This document shows positions 10,691-23,708 of a stretch of 64,000 bases of DNA, one piece after another. Position 1 is the stretch's first letter. Every line of letters begins with the position of its first letter. Source of the DNA: Siphonodentalium dalli (taxonomy: Eukaryota > Mollusca > Scaphopoda > Gadilida > Siphonodentaliidae); assembly GCA_032622095.1 (NCBI GenBank), contig CP136066.1, positions 227,608,961 through 227,672,960 on the forward strand, read 5' to 3'. Below the pieces are notes generated by a model that was given only the letters and a program-made list of their open reading frames with translations, was not told the DNA's origin and made no database searches. Both the position numbers and the translations under genes were made by a program.

Positions 10691-13600
10691 TTGTAAAAAT
10701 GTCCTGGTTTGGTCTTCTGTCTATGTTTAAGACGCTCACATAGAGCAAATCCAGCTGTTGCGCTTCGTCTAGGAGAAGATCGGGACACAAGCACTTTCTA
10801 CACATGGACTTTATTAGTACATTTTTCGATGTGTTATAACTTGGTCATTTCTCACCAGATTTACAAAATTCTTTCACGAGTAGCATCAGTACATCGTATA
10901 GATACCCGACAGTAAAAATGGTTGGAATCGGTGACAAGAAAAAAATTGACAAATTTTGCACCCCTCCCCGGGTCAACAAATTGTTTTCGGACCTTGGTGA
11001 AAATTTCCCCGATTCGTGCCCTTTCCTTAGTTAACACGATTACGAGAACCGAATTCAGCTGCTTGACTTCTTACAGGAGAAAATCTGCGCACAAACTTTT
11101 TCCAAAATTTTGGTTTAAGGGCCATAACTCTGGTAAGCAAGTTAGGGCACAAACCTAAATGCTCCATTACCATGCATCTTGGCATGGTGCATATACCTAC
11201 CAAATTTCAATGCTTTAACTTTTAAACTTTCTGAGATATAAGGGTTTCAAAATATATTAAGAATAATAAATAATAATAATAGTGAAAAATAAAAAATTGA
11301 ATAACAATATACTTCCATATTAAAATATGTAAGTATAATAAGGGAATCGCTCGGAATTGATTGGAATGTCGATAGTATGGTTTATTGACATTTCTGTGTT
11401 CAGTTGGAAAGTTCTGGTGTGACCCCCACCCATGCCTCGAAATTTGATGACGCGGGTAGAAAAGTCGCCATATATCGGCCAATTTTCGAGATATCGAGCT
11501 AATATTTGCGCCATTGTGTTCGTATTTTATGCCCCTATAATATTTACTAGGGTTTTGGTGAGGTATTGCGCCGATATTTTACTATGTAGGCCAATATGTA
11601 TGTTTCTGGTTCATACTTTTTTGAATATCTCCGGACTCATTCAACATAATGCAGCAAATGAATAATCGTTTAAAAGAGCTAAAAATTCCCCATCGAATGA
11701 TACCAAACACGTCACGATTGGTTGAAGAAATATAAATTCATAGTGCTTTCCCTGTAAACTTGAAAAAAGGAAAGGGCCACCATTTCTACATTTGTCAACC
11801 GATTCACAAAATTCACGCACGATAATACTTAGTACATCCTACATATACTTCACAACCATTTTGGTTAAAATCGGCGACAAAAAAAAAATTGACATATTTT
11901 GCCCCTCCCTTAGCCCAGGAAAAATTGAGCGGACCTTTGTAAAAATGTCCTGGTTTGGTCTTCTGTCTATGTTTAAGACGCTCACATAGAGCAAATCCAG
12001 CTGTTGCGCTTCGTCTAGGAGAAGATCGGGACACAAGCACTTTCTACACATGGACTTTATTAGTACATTTTTCGATGTGTTATAACTTGGTCATTTCTCA
12101 CCAGATTTACAAAATTCTTTCACGAGTAGCATCAGTACATCGTATAGATACCCGACAGTAAAAATGGTTGGAATCGGTGACAAGAAAAAAATTGACAAAT
12201 TTTGCACCCCTCCCCGGGTCAACAAATTGTTTTCGGACCTTGGTGAAAATTTCCCCGATTCGTGCCCTTTCCTTAGTTAACACGATTACGAGAACCGAAT
12301 TCAGCTGCTTGACTTCTTACAGGAGAAAATCTGCGCACAAACTTTTTCCAAAATTTTGGTTTAAGGGCCATAACTCTGGTAAGCAAGTTAGGGCACAAAC
12401 CTAAATGCTCCATTACCATGCATCTTGGCATGGTGCATATACCTACCAAATTTCAATGCTTTAACTTTTAAACTTTCTGAGATATAAGGGTTTCAAAATA
12501 TATTAAGAATAATAAATAATAATAATAGTGAAAAATAAAAAATTGAATAACAATATACTTCCATATTAAAATATGTAAGTATAATAAGGGAATCGCTCGG
12601 AATTGATTGGAATGTCGATAGTATGGTTTATTGACATTTCTGTGTTCAGTTGGAAAGTTCTGGTGTGACCCCCACCCATGCCTCGAAATTTGATGACGCG
12701 GGTAGAAAAGTCGCCATATATCGGCCAATTTTCGAGATATCGAGCTAATATTTGCGCCATTGTGTTCGTATTTTATGCCCCTATAATATTTACTAGGGTT
12801 TTGGTGAGGTATTGCGCCGATATTTTACTATGTAGGCCAATATGTATGTTTCTGGTTCATACTTTTTTGAATATCTCCGGACTCATTCAACATAATGCAG
12901 CAAATGAATAATCGTTTAAAAGAGCTAAAAATTCCCCATCGAATGATACCAAACACGTCACGATTGGTTGAAGAAATATAAATTCATAGTGCTTTCCCTG
13001 TAAACTTGAAAAAAGGAAAGGGCCACCATTTCTACATTTGTCAACCGATTCACAAAATTCACGCACGATAATACTTAGTACATCCTACATATACTTCACA
13101 ACCATTTTGGTTAAAATCGGCGACAAAAAAAAAATTGACATATTTTGCCCCTCCCTTAGCCCAGGAAAAATTGAGCGGACCTTTGTAAAAATGTCCTGGT
13201 TTGGTCTTCTGTCTATGTTTAAGACGCTCACATAGAGCAAATCCAGCTGTTGCGCTTCGTCTAGGAGAAGATCGGGACACAAGCACTTTCTACACATGGA
13301 CTTTATTAGTACATTTTTCGATGTGTTATAACTTGGTCATTTCTCACCAGATTTACAAAATTCTTTCACGAGTAGCATCAGTACATCGTATAGATACCCG
13401 ACAGTAAAAATGGTTGGAATCGGTGACAAGAAAAAAATTGACAAATTTTGCACCCCTCCCCGGGTCAACAAATTGTTTTCGGACCTTGGTGAAAATTTCC
13501 CCGATTCGTGCCCTTTCCTTAGTTAACACGATTACGAGAACCGAATTCAGCTGCTTGACTTCTTACAGGAGAAAATCTGCGCACAAACTTTTTCCAAAAT

Positions 13601-16600
13601 TTTGGTTTAAGGGCCATAACTCTGGTAAGCAAGTTAGGGCACAAACCTAAATGCTCCATTACCATGCATCTTGGCATGGTGCATATACCTACCAAATTTC
13701 AATGCTTTAACTTTTAAACTTTCTGAGATATAAGGGTTTCAAAATATATTAAGAATAATAAATAATAATAATAGTGAAAAATAAAAAATTGAATAACAAT
13801 ATACTTCCATATTAAAATATGTAAGTATAATAAGGGAATCGCTCGGAATTGATTGGAATGTCGATAGTATGGTTTATTGACATTTCTGTGTTCAGTTGGA
13901 AAGTTCTGGTGTGACCCCCACCCATGCCTCGAAATTTGATGACGCGGGTAGAAAAGTCGCCATATATCGGCCAATTTTCGAGATATCGAGCTAATATTTG
14001 CGCCATTGTGTTCGTATTTTATGCCCCTATAATATTTACTAGGGTTTTGGTGAGGTATTGCGCCGATATTTTACTATGTAGGCCAATATGTATGTTTCTG
14101 GTTCATACTTTTTTGAATATCTCCGGACTCATTCGACATAATGCAGCAAATGAATAATCGTTTAAAAGAGCTAAAAATTCCCCATCGAATGATACCAAAC
14201 ACGTCACGATTGGTTGAAGAAATATAAATTCATAGTGCTTTCCCTGTAAACTTGAAAAAAGGAAAGGGCCACCATTTCTACATTTGTCAACCGATTCACA
14301 AAATTCACGCACGATAATACTTAGTACATCCTACATATACTTCACAACCATTTTGGTTAAAATCGGCGACAAAAAAAAAATTGACATATTTTGCCCCTCC
14401 CTTAGCCCAGGAAAAATTGAGCGGACCTTTGTAAAAATGTCCTGGTTTGGTCTTCTGTCTATGTTTAAGACGCTCACATAGAGCAAATCCAGCTGTTGCG
14501 CTTCGTCTAGGAGAAGATCGGGACACAAGCACTTTCTACACATGGACTTTATTAGTACATTTTTCGATGTGTTATAACTTGGTCATTTCTCACCAGATTT
14601 ACAAAATTCTTTCACGAGTAGCATCAGTACATCGTATAGATACCCGACAGTAAAAATGGTTGGAATCGGTGACAAGAAAAAAATTGACAAATTTTGCACC
14701 CCTCCCCGGGTCAACAAATTGTTTTCGGACCTTGGTGAAAATTTCCCCGATTCGTGCCCTTTCCTTAGTTAACACGATTACGAGAACCGAATTCAGCTGC
14801 TTGACTTCTTACAGGAGAAAATCTGCGCACAAACTTTTTCCAAAATTTTGGTTTAAGGGCCATAACTCTGGTAAGCAAGTTAGGGCACAAACCTAAATGC
14901 TCCATTACCATGCATCTTGGCATGGTGCATATACCTACCAAATTTCAATGCTTTAACTTTTAAACTTTCTGAGATATAAGGGTTTCAAAATATATTAAGA
15001 ATAATAAATAATAATAATAGTGAAAAATAAAAAATTGAATAACAATATACTTCCATATTAAAATATGTAAGTATAATAAGGGAATCGCTCGGAATTGATT
15101 GGAATGTCGATAGTATGGTTTATTGACATTTCTGTGTTCAGTTGGAAAGTTCTGGTGTGACCCCCACCCATGCCTCGAAATTTGATGACGCGGGTAGAAA
15201 AGTCGCCATATATCGGCCAATTTTCGAGATATCGAGCTAATATTTGCGCCATTGTGTTCGTATTTTATGCCCCTATAATATTTACTAGGGTTTTGGTGAG
15301 GTATTGCGCCGATATTTTACTATGTAGGCCAATATGTATGTTTCTGGTTCATACTTTTTTGAATATCTCCGGACTCATTCAACATAATGCAGCAAATGAA
15401 TAATCGTTTAAAAGAGCTAAAAATTCCCCATCGAATGATACCAAACACGTCACGATTGGTTGAAGAAATATAAATTCATAGTGCTTTCCCTGTAAACTTG
15501 AAAAAAGGAAAGGGCCACCATTTCTACATTTGTCAACCGATTCACAAAATTCACGCACGATAATACTTAGTACATCCTACATATACTTCACAACCATTTT
15601 GGTTAAAATCGGCGACAAAAAAAAAATTGACATATTTTGCCCCTCCCTTAGCCCAGGAAAAATTGAGCGGACCTTTGTAAAAATGTCCTGGTTTGGTCTT
15701 CTGTCTATGTTTAAGACGCTCACATAGAGCAAATCCAGCTGTTGCGCTTCGTCTAGGAGAAGATCGGGACACAAGCACTTTCTACACATGGACTTTATTA
15801 GTACATTTTTCGATGTGTTATAACTTGGTCATTTCTCACCAGATTTACAAAATTCTTTCACGAGTAGCATCAGTACATCGTATAGATACCCGACAGTAAA
15901 AATGGTTGGAATCGGTGACAAGAAAAAAATTGACAAATTTTGCACCCCTCCCCGGGTCAACAAATTGTTTTCGGACCTTGGTGAAAATTTCCCCGATTCG
16001 TGCCCTTTCCTTAGTTAACACGATTACGAGAACCGAATTCAGCTGCTTGACTTCTTACAGGAGAAAATCTGCGCACAAACTTTTTCCAAAATTTTGGTTT
16101 AAGGGCCATAACTCTGGTAAGCAAGTTAGGGCACAAACCTAAATGCTCCATTACCATGCATCTTGGCATGGTGCATATACCTACCAAATTTCAATGCTTT
16201 AACTTTTAAACTTTCTGAGATATAAGGGTTTCAAAATATATTAAGAATAATAAATAATAATAATAGTGAAAAATAAAAAATTGAATAACAATATACTTCC
16301 ATATTAAAATATGTAAGTATAATAAGGGAATCGCTCGGAATTGATTGGAATGTCGATAGTATGGTTTATTGACATTTCTGTGTTCAGTTGGAAAGTTCTG
16401 GTGTGACCCCCACCCATGCCTCGAAATTTGATGACGCGGGTAGAAAAGTCGCCATATATCGGCCAATTTTCGAGATATCGAGCTAATATTTGCGCCATTG
16501 TGTTCGTATTTTATGCCCCTATAATATTTACTAGGGTTTTGGTGAGGTATTGCGCCGATATTTTACTATGTAGGCCAATATGTATGTTTCTGGTTCATAC

Positions 16601-19600
16601 TTTTTTGAATATCTCCGGACTCATTCGACATAATGCAGCAAATGAATAATCGTTTAAAAGAGCTAAAAATTCCCCATCGAATGATACCAAACACGTCACG
16701 ATTGGTTGAAGAAATATAAATTCATAGTGCTTTCCCTGTAAACTTGAAAAAAGGAAAGGGCCACCATTTCTACATTTGTCAACCGATTCACAAAATTCAC
16801 GCACGATAATACTTAGTACATCCTACATATACTTCACAACCATTTTGGTTAAAATCGGCGACAAAAAAAAAAATTGACATATTTTGCCCCTCCCTTAGCC
16901 CAGGAAAAATTGAGCGGACCTTTGTAAAAATGTCCTGGTTTGGTCTTCTGTCTATGTTTAAGACGCTCACATAGAGCAAATCCAGCTGTTGCGCTTCGTC
17001 TAGGAGAAGATCGGGACACAAGCACTTTCTACACATGGACTTTATTAGTACATTTTTCGATGTGTTATAACTTGGTCATTTCTCACCAGATTTACAAAAT
17101 TCTTTCACGAGTAGCATCAGTACATCGTATAGATACCCGACAGTAAAAATGGTTGGAATCGGTGACAAGAAAAAAATTGACAAATTTTGCACCCCTCCCC
17201 GGGTCAACAAATTGTTTTCGGACCTTGGTGAAAATTTCCCCGATTCGTGCCCTTTCCTTAGTTAACACGATTACGAGAACCGAATTCAGCTGCTTGACTT
17301 CTTACAGGAGAAAATCTGCGCACAAACTTTTTCCAAAAGTTTGGTTTAAGGGCCATAACTCTGGTAAGCAAGTTAGGGCACAAACCTAAATGCTCCATTA
17401 CCATGCATCTTGGCATGGTGCATATACCTACCAAATTTCAATGCTTTAACTTTTAAACTTTCTGAGATATAAGGGTTTCAAAATATATTAAGAATAATAA
17501 ATAATAATAATAGTGAAAAATAAAAAATTGAATAACAATATACTTCCATATTAAAATATGTAAGTATAATAAGGGAATCGCTCGGAATTGATTGGAATGT
17601 CGATAGTATGGTTTATTGACATTTCTGTGTTCAGTTGGAAAGTTCTGGTGTGACCCCCACCCATGCCTCGAAATTTGATGACGCGGGTAGAAAAGTCGCC
17701 ATATATCGGCCAATTTTCGAGATATCGAGCTAATATTTGCGCCATTGTGTTCGTATTTTATGCCCCTATAATATTTACTAGGGTTTTGGTGAGGTATTGC
17801 GCCGATATTTTACTATGTAGGCCAATATGTATGTTTCTGGTTCATACTTTTTTGAATATCTCCGGACTCATTCGACATAATGCAGCAAATGAATAATCGT
17901 TTAAAAGAGCTAAAAATTCCCCATCGAATGATACCAAACACGTCACGATTGGTTGAAGAAATATAAATTCATAGTGCTTTCCCTGTAAACTTGAAAAAAG
18001 GAAAGGGCCACCATTTCTACATTTGTCAACCGATTCACAAAATTCACGCACGATAATACTTAGAACATCCTACATATACTTCACAACCATTTTGGTTAAA
18101 ATCGGCGACAAAAAAAAAAATTGACATATTTTGCCCCTCCCTTAGCCCAGGAAAAATTGAGCGGACCTTTGTAAAAATGTCCTGGTTTGGTCTTCTGTCT
18201 ATGTTTAAGACGCTCACATAGAGCAAATCCAGCTGTTGCGCTTCGTCTAGGAGAAGATCGGGACACAAGCACTTTCTACACATGGACTTTATTAGTACAT
18301 TTTTCGATGTGTTATAACTTGGTCATTTCTCACCCGATTTACAAAATTCTTTCACGAGTAGCATCAGTACATCGTATAGATACCCGACAGTAAAAATGGT
18401 TGGAATCGGTGACAAGAAAAAAATTGACAAATTTTGCACCCCTCCCCGGGTCAACAAATTGTTTTCGGACCTTGGTGAAAATTTCCCCGATTCGTGCCCT
18501 TTCCTTAGTTAACACGATTACGAGAACCGAATTCAGCTGCTTGACTTCTTACAGGAGAAAATCTGCGCACAAACTTTTTCCAAAATTTTGGTTTAAGGGC
18601 CATAACTCTGGTAAGCAAGTTAGGGCACAAACCTAAATGCTCCATTACCATGCATCTTGGCATGGTGCATATACCTACCAAATTTCAATGCTTTAACTTT
18701 TAAACTTTCTGAGATATAAGGGTTTCAAAATATATTAAGAATAATAAATAATAATAATAGTGAAAAATAAAAAATTGAATAACAATATACTTCCATATTA
18801 AAATATGTAAGTATAATAAGGGAATCGCTCGGAATTGATTGGAATGTCGATAGTATGGTTTATTGACATTTCTGTGTTCAGTTGGAAAGTTCTGGTGTGA
18901 CCCCCACCCATGCCTCGAAATTTGATGACGCGGGTAGAAAAGTCGCCATATATCGGCCAATTTTCGAGATATCGAGCTAATATTTGCGCCATTGTGTTCG
19001 TATTTTATGCCCCTATAATATTTACTAGGGTTTTGGTGAGGTATTGCGCCGATATTTTACTATGTAGGCCAATATGTATGTTTCTGGTTCATACTTTTTT
19101 GAATATCTCCGGACTCATTCGACATAATGCAGCAAATGAATAATCGTTTAAAAGAGCTAAAAATTCCCCATCGAATGATACCAAACACGTCACGATTGGT
19201 TGAAGAAATATAAATTCATAGTGCTTTCCCTGTAAACTTGAAAAAAGGAAAGGGCCACCATTTCTACATTTGTCAACCGATTCACAAAATTCACGCACGA
19301 TAATACTTAGTACATCCTACATATACTTCACAACCATTTTGGTTAAAATCGGCGACAAAAAAAAAATTGACATATTTTGCCCCTCCCTTAGCCCAGGAAA
19401 AATTGAGCGGACCTTTGTAAAAATGTCCTGGTTTGGTCTTCTGTCTATGTTTAAGACGCTCACATAGAGCAAATCCAGCTGTTGCGCTTCGTCTAGGAGA
19501 AGATCGGGACACAAGCACTTTCTACACATGGACTTTATTAGTACATTTTTCGATGTGTTATAACTTGGTCATTTCTCACCCGATTTACAAAATTCTTTCA

Positions 19601-20000
19601 CGAGTAGCATCAGTACATCGTATAGATACCCGACAGTAAAAATGGTTGGAATCGGTGACAAGAAAAAAATTGACAAATTTTGCACCCCTCCCCGGGTCAA
19701 CAAATTGTTTTCGGACCTTGGTGAAAATTTCCCCGATTCGTGCCCTTTCCTTAGTTAACACGATTACGAGAACCGAATTCAGCTGCTTGACTTCTTACAG
19801 GAGAAAATCTGCGCACAAACTTTTTCCAAAATTTTGGTTTAAGGGCCATAACTCTGGTAAGCAAGTTAGGGCACAAACCTAAATGCTCCATTACCATGCA
19901 TCTTGGCATGGTGCATATACCTACCAAATTTCAATGCTTTAACTTTTAAACTTTCTGAGATATAAGGGTTTCAAAATATATTAAGAATAATAAATAATAA
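9445..20000. repeat. Array 1: 8.5 tandem copies of a 1246-bp satellite unit
   Basis: Unit starts are 9445, 10691, 11937, 13183, 14429, 15675, 16922, 18169 and 19415, giving periods of 1246 or 1247 bp. The extra base lies in a poly-A run. The copies are nearly identical. The last is cut after 586 bp, just after the AAT-rich tract, and segment A' follows at once. Variants cluster: a CATTCAAC/CATTCGAC difference separates some units, and CACCAGATT changes to CACCCGATT in the last two. The small open frames repeat because the DNA repeats; they give no evidence of genes. Near-identity implies recent amplification or continuing homogenisation. Confidence 0.95.
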
Positions 20001-20536
20001 CTAGAATTTTTAAACTTCCTATTGGAAGTTTGATACTTCCATATAATTATCATATATATTCCAATCCAAATCCCCTCTCAATCATTACCTTTCCCATAAC
20101 CCAAATCTTAACATAACCATACCTATCGGCAACCCGTACCATGTCCCAATACTAAATGTTTCTATAAGCATAACCATGCTCTAGCCGTAACCATAACCAC
20201 AATAATTCTAACTATATCTATAACTTTAAAAAGTCATGGAATATAAGTAGTGGCTCACCTTTTCGATCGTAATTTTGTTTATCTCGATTAATCCGTTCCA
20301 CAACTATTGAAGTATTTATTTAGTTACACCCATGCATACTTCAGACCTTATATTATGATACATGTTTATCATAAACACATCAGTTCGCAAAAATAAAAGA
20401 TTAAGAATGAGGCTACTTTTGAAATTATATTTCTCGTAAAAAGTGACCCCTAGTAGACCCTTTGGTATCATCTAGATGGTCTCCTGTAATTTCTGTAGAA
20501 GACAGACACAGGCAGACAGACAGAAATTCGCAGATA

Positions 20537-20710
20537 TACAGTAATGCCCTATGTAATCGACCCCTTAAACACAGCAGAATTATGGGTAACTTTTCGGGAT
20601 TCAGGAGAGCTTTCGGATGAATGTCAGCAGGCTATATTTCCCGCTAAATCCTGAAATATTACCCATAATTCTGCTATGTTTAAGGAGTCGATTACTTAGG
20701 GCATACTGTA
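20537..20710. mobile_element. CAGTAATGCCC-family MITE, duplicated copy in segment A'
   Basis: This is the counterpart of 6279-6452, copied with the whole segment and not a separate insertion, as the flanks match too. One base near the centre differs (TTTTCGGGATTC here, TTTTCGGTATTC there). Confidence 0.8.
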
Positions 20711-21900
20711 GATATAGATGTAAGCATGTTATTAAATTATTCATGAATTCCAAATTAAATCACACGACGTCAGATGCACCTATCCCATGACACTCCACGT
20801 GACAATTCACCGTGTGTTCCAATTTTAGTTTGTCATGATCCAACCGGTTGGGCACCAATAGCAGGTCAGACCGACAAACAAATGAACACACACACAGTTC
20901 GGTTTTATTAGTATACATACCCACATGTGTACAATATATATATTTAATTGGCAACGGGAATAAAGAACATGCACGGGTTCCACATGCACACATGTGTCTA
21001 TCTCTTGTGCCTATATTCCAAATTAAAGACTTGAGATGTTAAAAATTATAACTGCTATGGGATGGTATATTCTCGTGAAATATACGGATAGTTATAGTCT
21101 GTCCACAATGAAGTGCGAAGTTTTAAATCAATGCCGATCTGTAATTTGCCAAGTGTTAAGTCTTGGTTTATCAGTTTGTCGGGTCAGTGATTTCAACGGC
21201 CAGTACTATAAGTGACGGTTATATCTACGTGCAGCGGATATATTTATTTATGAAATAATTATGCGCGAATGGCAATCACTCACACAACTGATAACACATG
21301 TCTTGATTACGCCTTATTATAAAATTAGTAACATGCTAAAAACGAGCCCAAATCACCAGAATGGGACAAAGGCGAATATGTTTTATTTGAAGTTCTATCA
21401 TGCTCGGGAACGCTCTAGAAAGATCACTGAAATGTCACTATATATGTGTATCAGGAATCAAGCATTAAATATAATTTAGAAACATATCAAAATAGCATAA
21501 CAGGTAATGCTGTCAAGACACGTTAGGTCATTACAAACGTTTATACCGATTGTACTGACTGTCCAACCGATTGTACTGACTGTCCAAGATCGCGAACTTT
21601 TCCACAGCTTGTGCGAATTTTGTATACATTTTTGGTTCAAAGCGACTTAATCGGACAGGTGCGCAACACACTGTGCCATCAGAAGTAGGCCAGTCATGCA
21701 GCCAATTCTATTTTAAAGAGCGCGGATTTGGGAAAGCTGCATTGTGTGAGAACGTAACATGATTCGCGTACATCTATATGCATTTCGGTATGTTGCTTTC
21801 CCGAGTAATGGTGCCTTTTCTGTGTACATAAATAGCACCAAACTGAACATACGCCTTCTCACCAGCAAAATGATAAATAGCCGATGTGTTGAAACGGTAG

Positions 21901-22416
21901 TATACCCAGGGGGGGGGGGGGGTCGGACAAAAATTTCAGGCACGTATGGCATTTTTTCCCTTTCGATCATTTTTTGTACCCACCCACCCCCTTCGCCAAA
22001 TGTTTTTCCGTTTTCGGCAGTTTTTTCCGACCATTTTTTGACACCCACCCCCCCCCTTTTAACACTAAAACAGAGATTTGCGGGGGGAATTCACTGTAAA
22101 CAGCTGTATATGAATTTCTGTGCATACTATTTATCATGGATGTTGACATGGACATGTAAATAGGAATGAGTCCTTTTGAGGTCATTCGGCCAAAAAAAAC
22201 ATGGCTGCCAGCGGCCATCTTGGATTTAAAAATTTGCAACAAAATACAACACGATAACTGCCTGCAGTCAGTTTACAGTTTACAGTTGCCAAAACACTAA
22301 AAAACAAGCAGGAAATTATTTTTTTTAGTTGCGGAAAAAATTGCTTGTTGGTGGATTTGATCACCCACCCACCCCGGCATACGTGCCGGAATTTTTGTTT
22401 TCACCCCCCTGGTATA
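21901..22416. mobile_element. TATACC-ended inverted-repeat element, duplicated copy
   Basis: This is the counterpart of 7643-8152. The poly-G and poly-C runs are longer here, which changes the open frames around them. The frames of up to 134 codons at 21713-22163 depend on these homopolymers and are not genes. Confidence 0.6.
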
Positions 22417-23708
22417 CCATAAACAAATATAGCATGTCGAGCTTGTAAAATAGACGGATATTTTTGAGAATATACGGATATGAATGCGCGTATTTTACCA
22501 TTTAATATGTTATTGCAAGTCTTCACAGTCATGCATAAGTTCATAATACCAAGTTAACAATCGTTATTCACACAAAAACATACTTATATATGTCGTTCAA
22601 TGTAATTATGCTACATTGATCGACCACCCATTTCGGAACAGCGAAATAGCGTATGGTATGATGACATTAAACTCTCTTTGCTCGCTTGCCTATATCGCGA
22701 TGTTCCCAACAGTTTAAGGTGCCGTATTTTAACAAATAGATTGTCATGAAATGGTAGCATTCTGGAAATGATATATACATGGCAGCTTATACCTACACAT
22801 TCCATATGCAATTCGCTTAATTTTGGTGTGATTCATATTCTTGTATACCCGCAGGTGGTGAATTAGTCGGCCCTTTAAGGCATTTATTGTATATTTTCCG
22901 AGTAGCGAACGAATGTACGACGTCGACGTTGTCGCCTATTCGTAAGTTATAAGACTTTACATTACGTCTCGTCCAATTAATGCGAAATATGCAATCGGCG
23001 GTCTTAACAGTCGGACAATAAAGTCATATATTTTCACTCGTGACACATACAGATGATAAAGAGACAATTTTTAAATGGTCAGATCTGAATTCAACAAAAT
23101 TATGCACTATGTCAGATGGTAAACCAATACCAAACCGCAAAGTGTCACGTTCCGAAATTATGATACCAAAATTAGCGACTAAGGGGTGGCAAGGTTGGGG
23201 CGTCGGACGGGATACGCTGACTCCCATTCATTCAATTTGAATATATCATATATTAAAATGGTTTACGGGCGCGTGAACGGATAGAAAATAGTTTCAATTG
23301 AATTGAGAACTGCAAGCGAAAGTCCGCGCATAAGACGGATTGTGCTTTATGAAAACGTGGTCCATGCTGAGAAGTGTTATAACAATATACGACGGACACC
23401 ACAGTTCTGTTAATTCTCAAATGTCAAAGTCGAGAATTATTTTTGTAAAAAATGGGGGTTTTAAAAAAAGTGAAAACAAAACGAACTACTATTCTAAAAC
23501 TAATGAATTTCGACCGTTTTTGGTCTCAAAATATGTCATTTTTAAGCCGCATCGTGATAAAACCGCATAATCACGGCCGGTCGGCAAGACAGACAGCCGA
23601 CTTTGTTTTGAGTGATTACCCATTAGCCAATACAACACTTAATACAGTGCGCCAACATGAATGGATGTTGAAATATATCGCCAGTGGTCATTTGTGTAAT
23701 TTTTGACA

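Larger units (their letters stand above)
20001..23708. repeat. Segment A', second copy of the 3.7-kb block
   Basis: The block is collinear with 5749-9444 at an offset that rises from 14252 to 14264 through small indels. It starts in direct contact with the truncated end of array 1 and ends where array 2 begins, so the higher-order unit is segment plus array. It includes copies of both inverted-repeat elements of segment A. No gene is recognised. Confidence 0.9.

Noticed and set aside
9445-20000. Possibility that the 1246-bp array is an rDNA spacer, 5S, snRNA or histone cluster.
   Set aside because: I see no conserved 5S, U-snRNA or histone sequence in the unit. Its reading frames are short and unlike histones.
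21713-22163. Frames of 111 and 134 codons on opposite strands in segment A'.
   Set aside because: They exist only because poly-G and poly-C runs are longer here than in segment A, where the same region is broken into other frames. No selection on a reading frame is seen.
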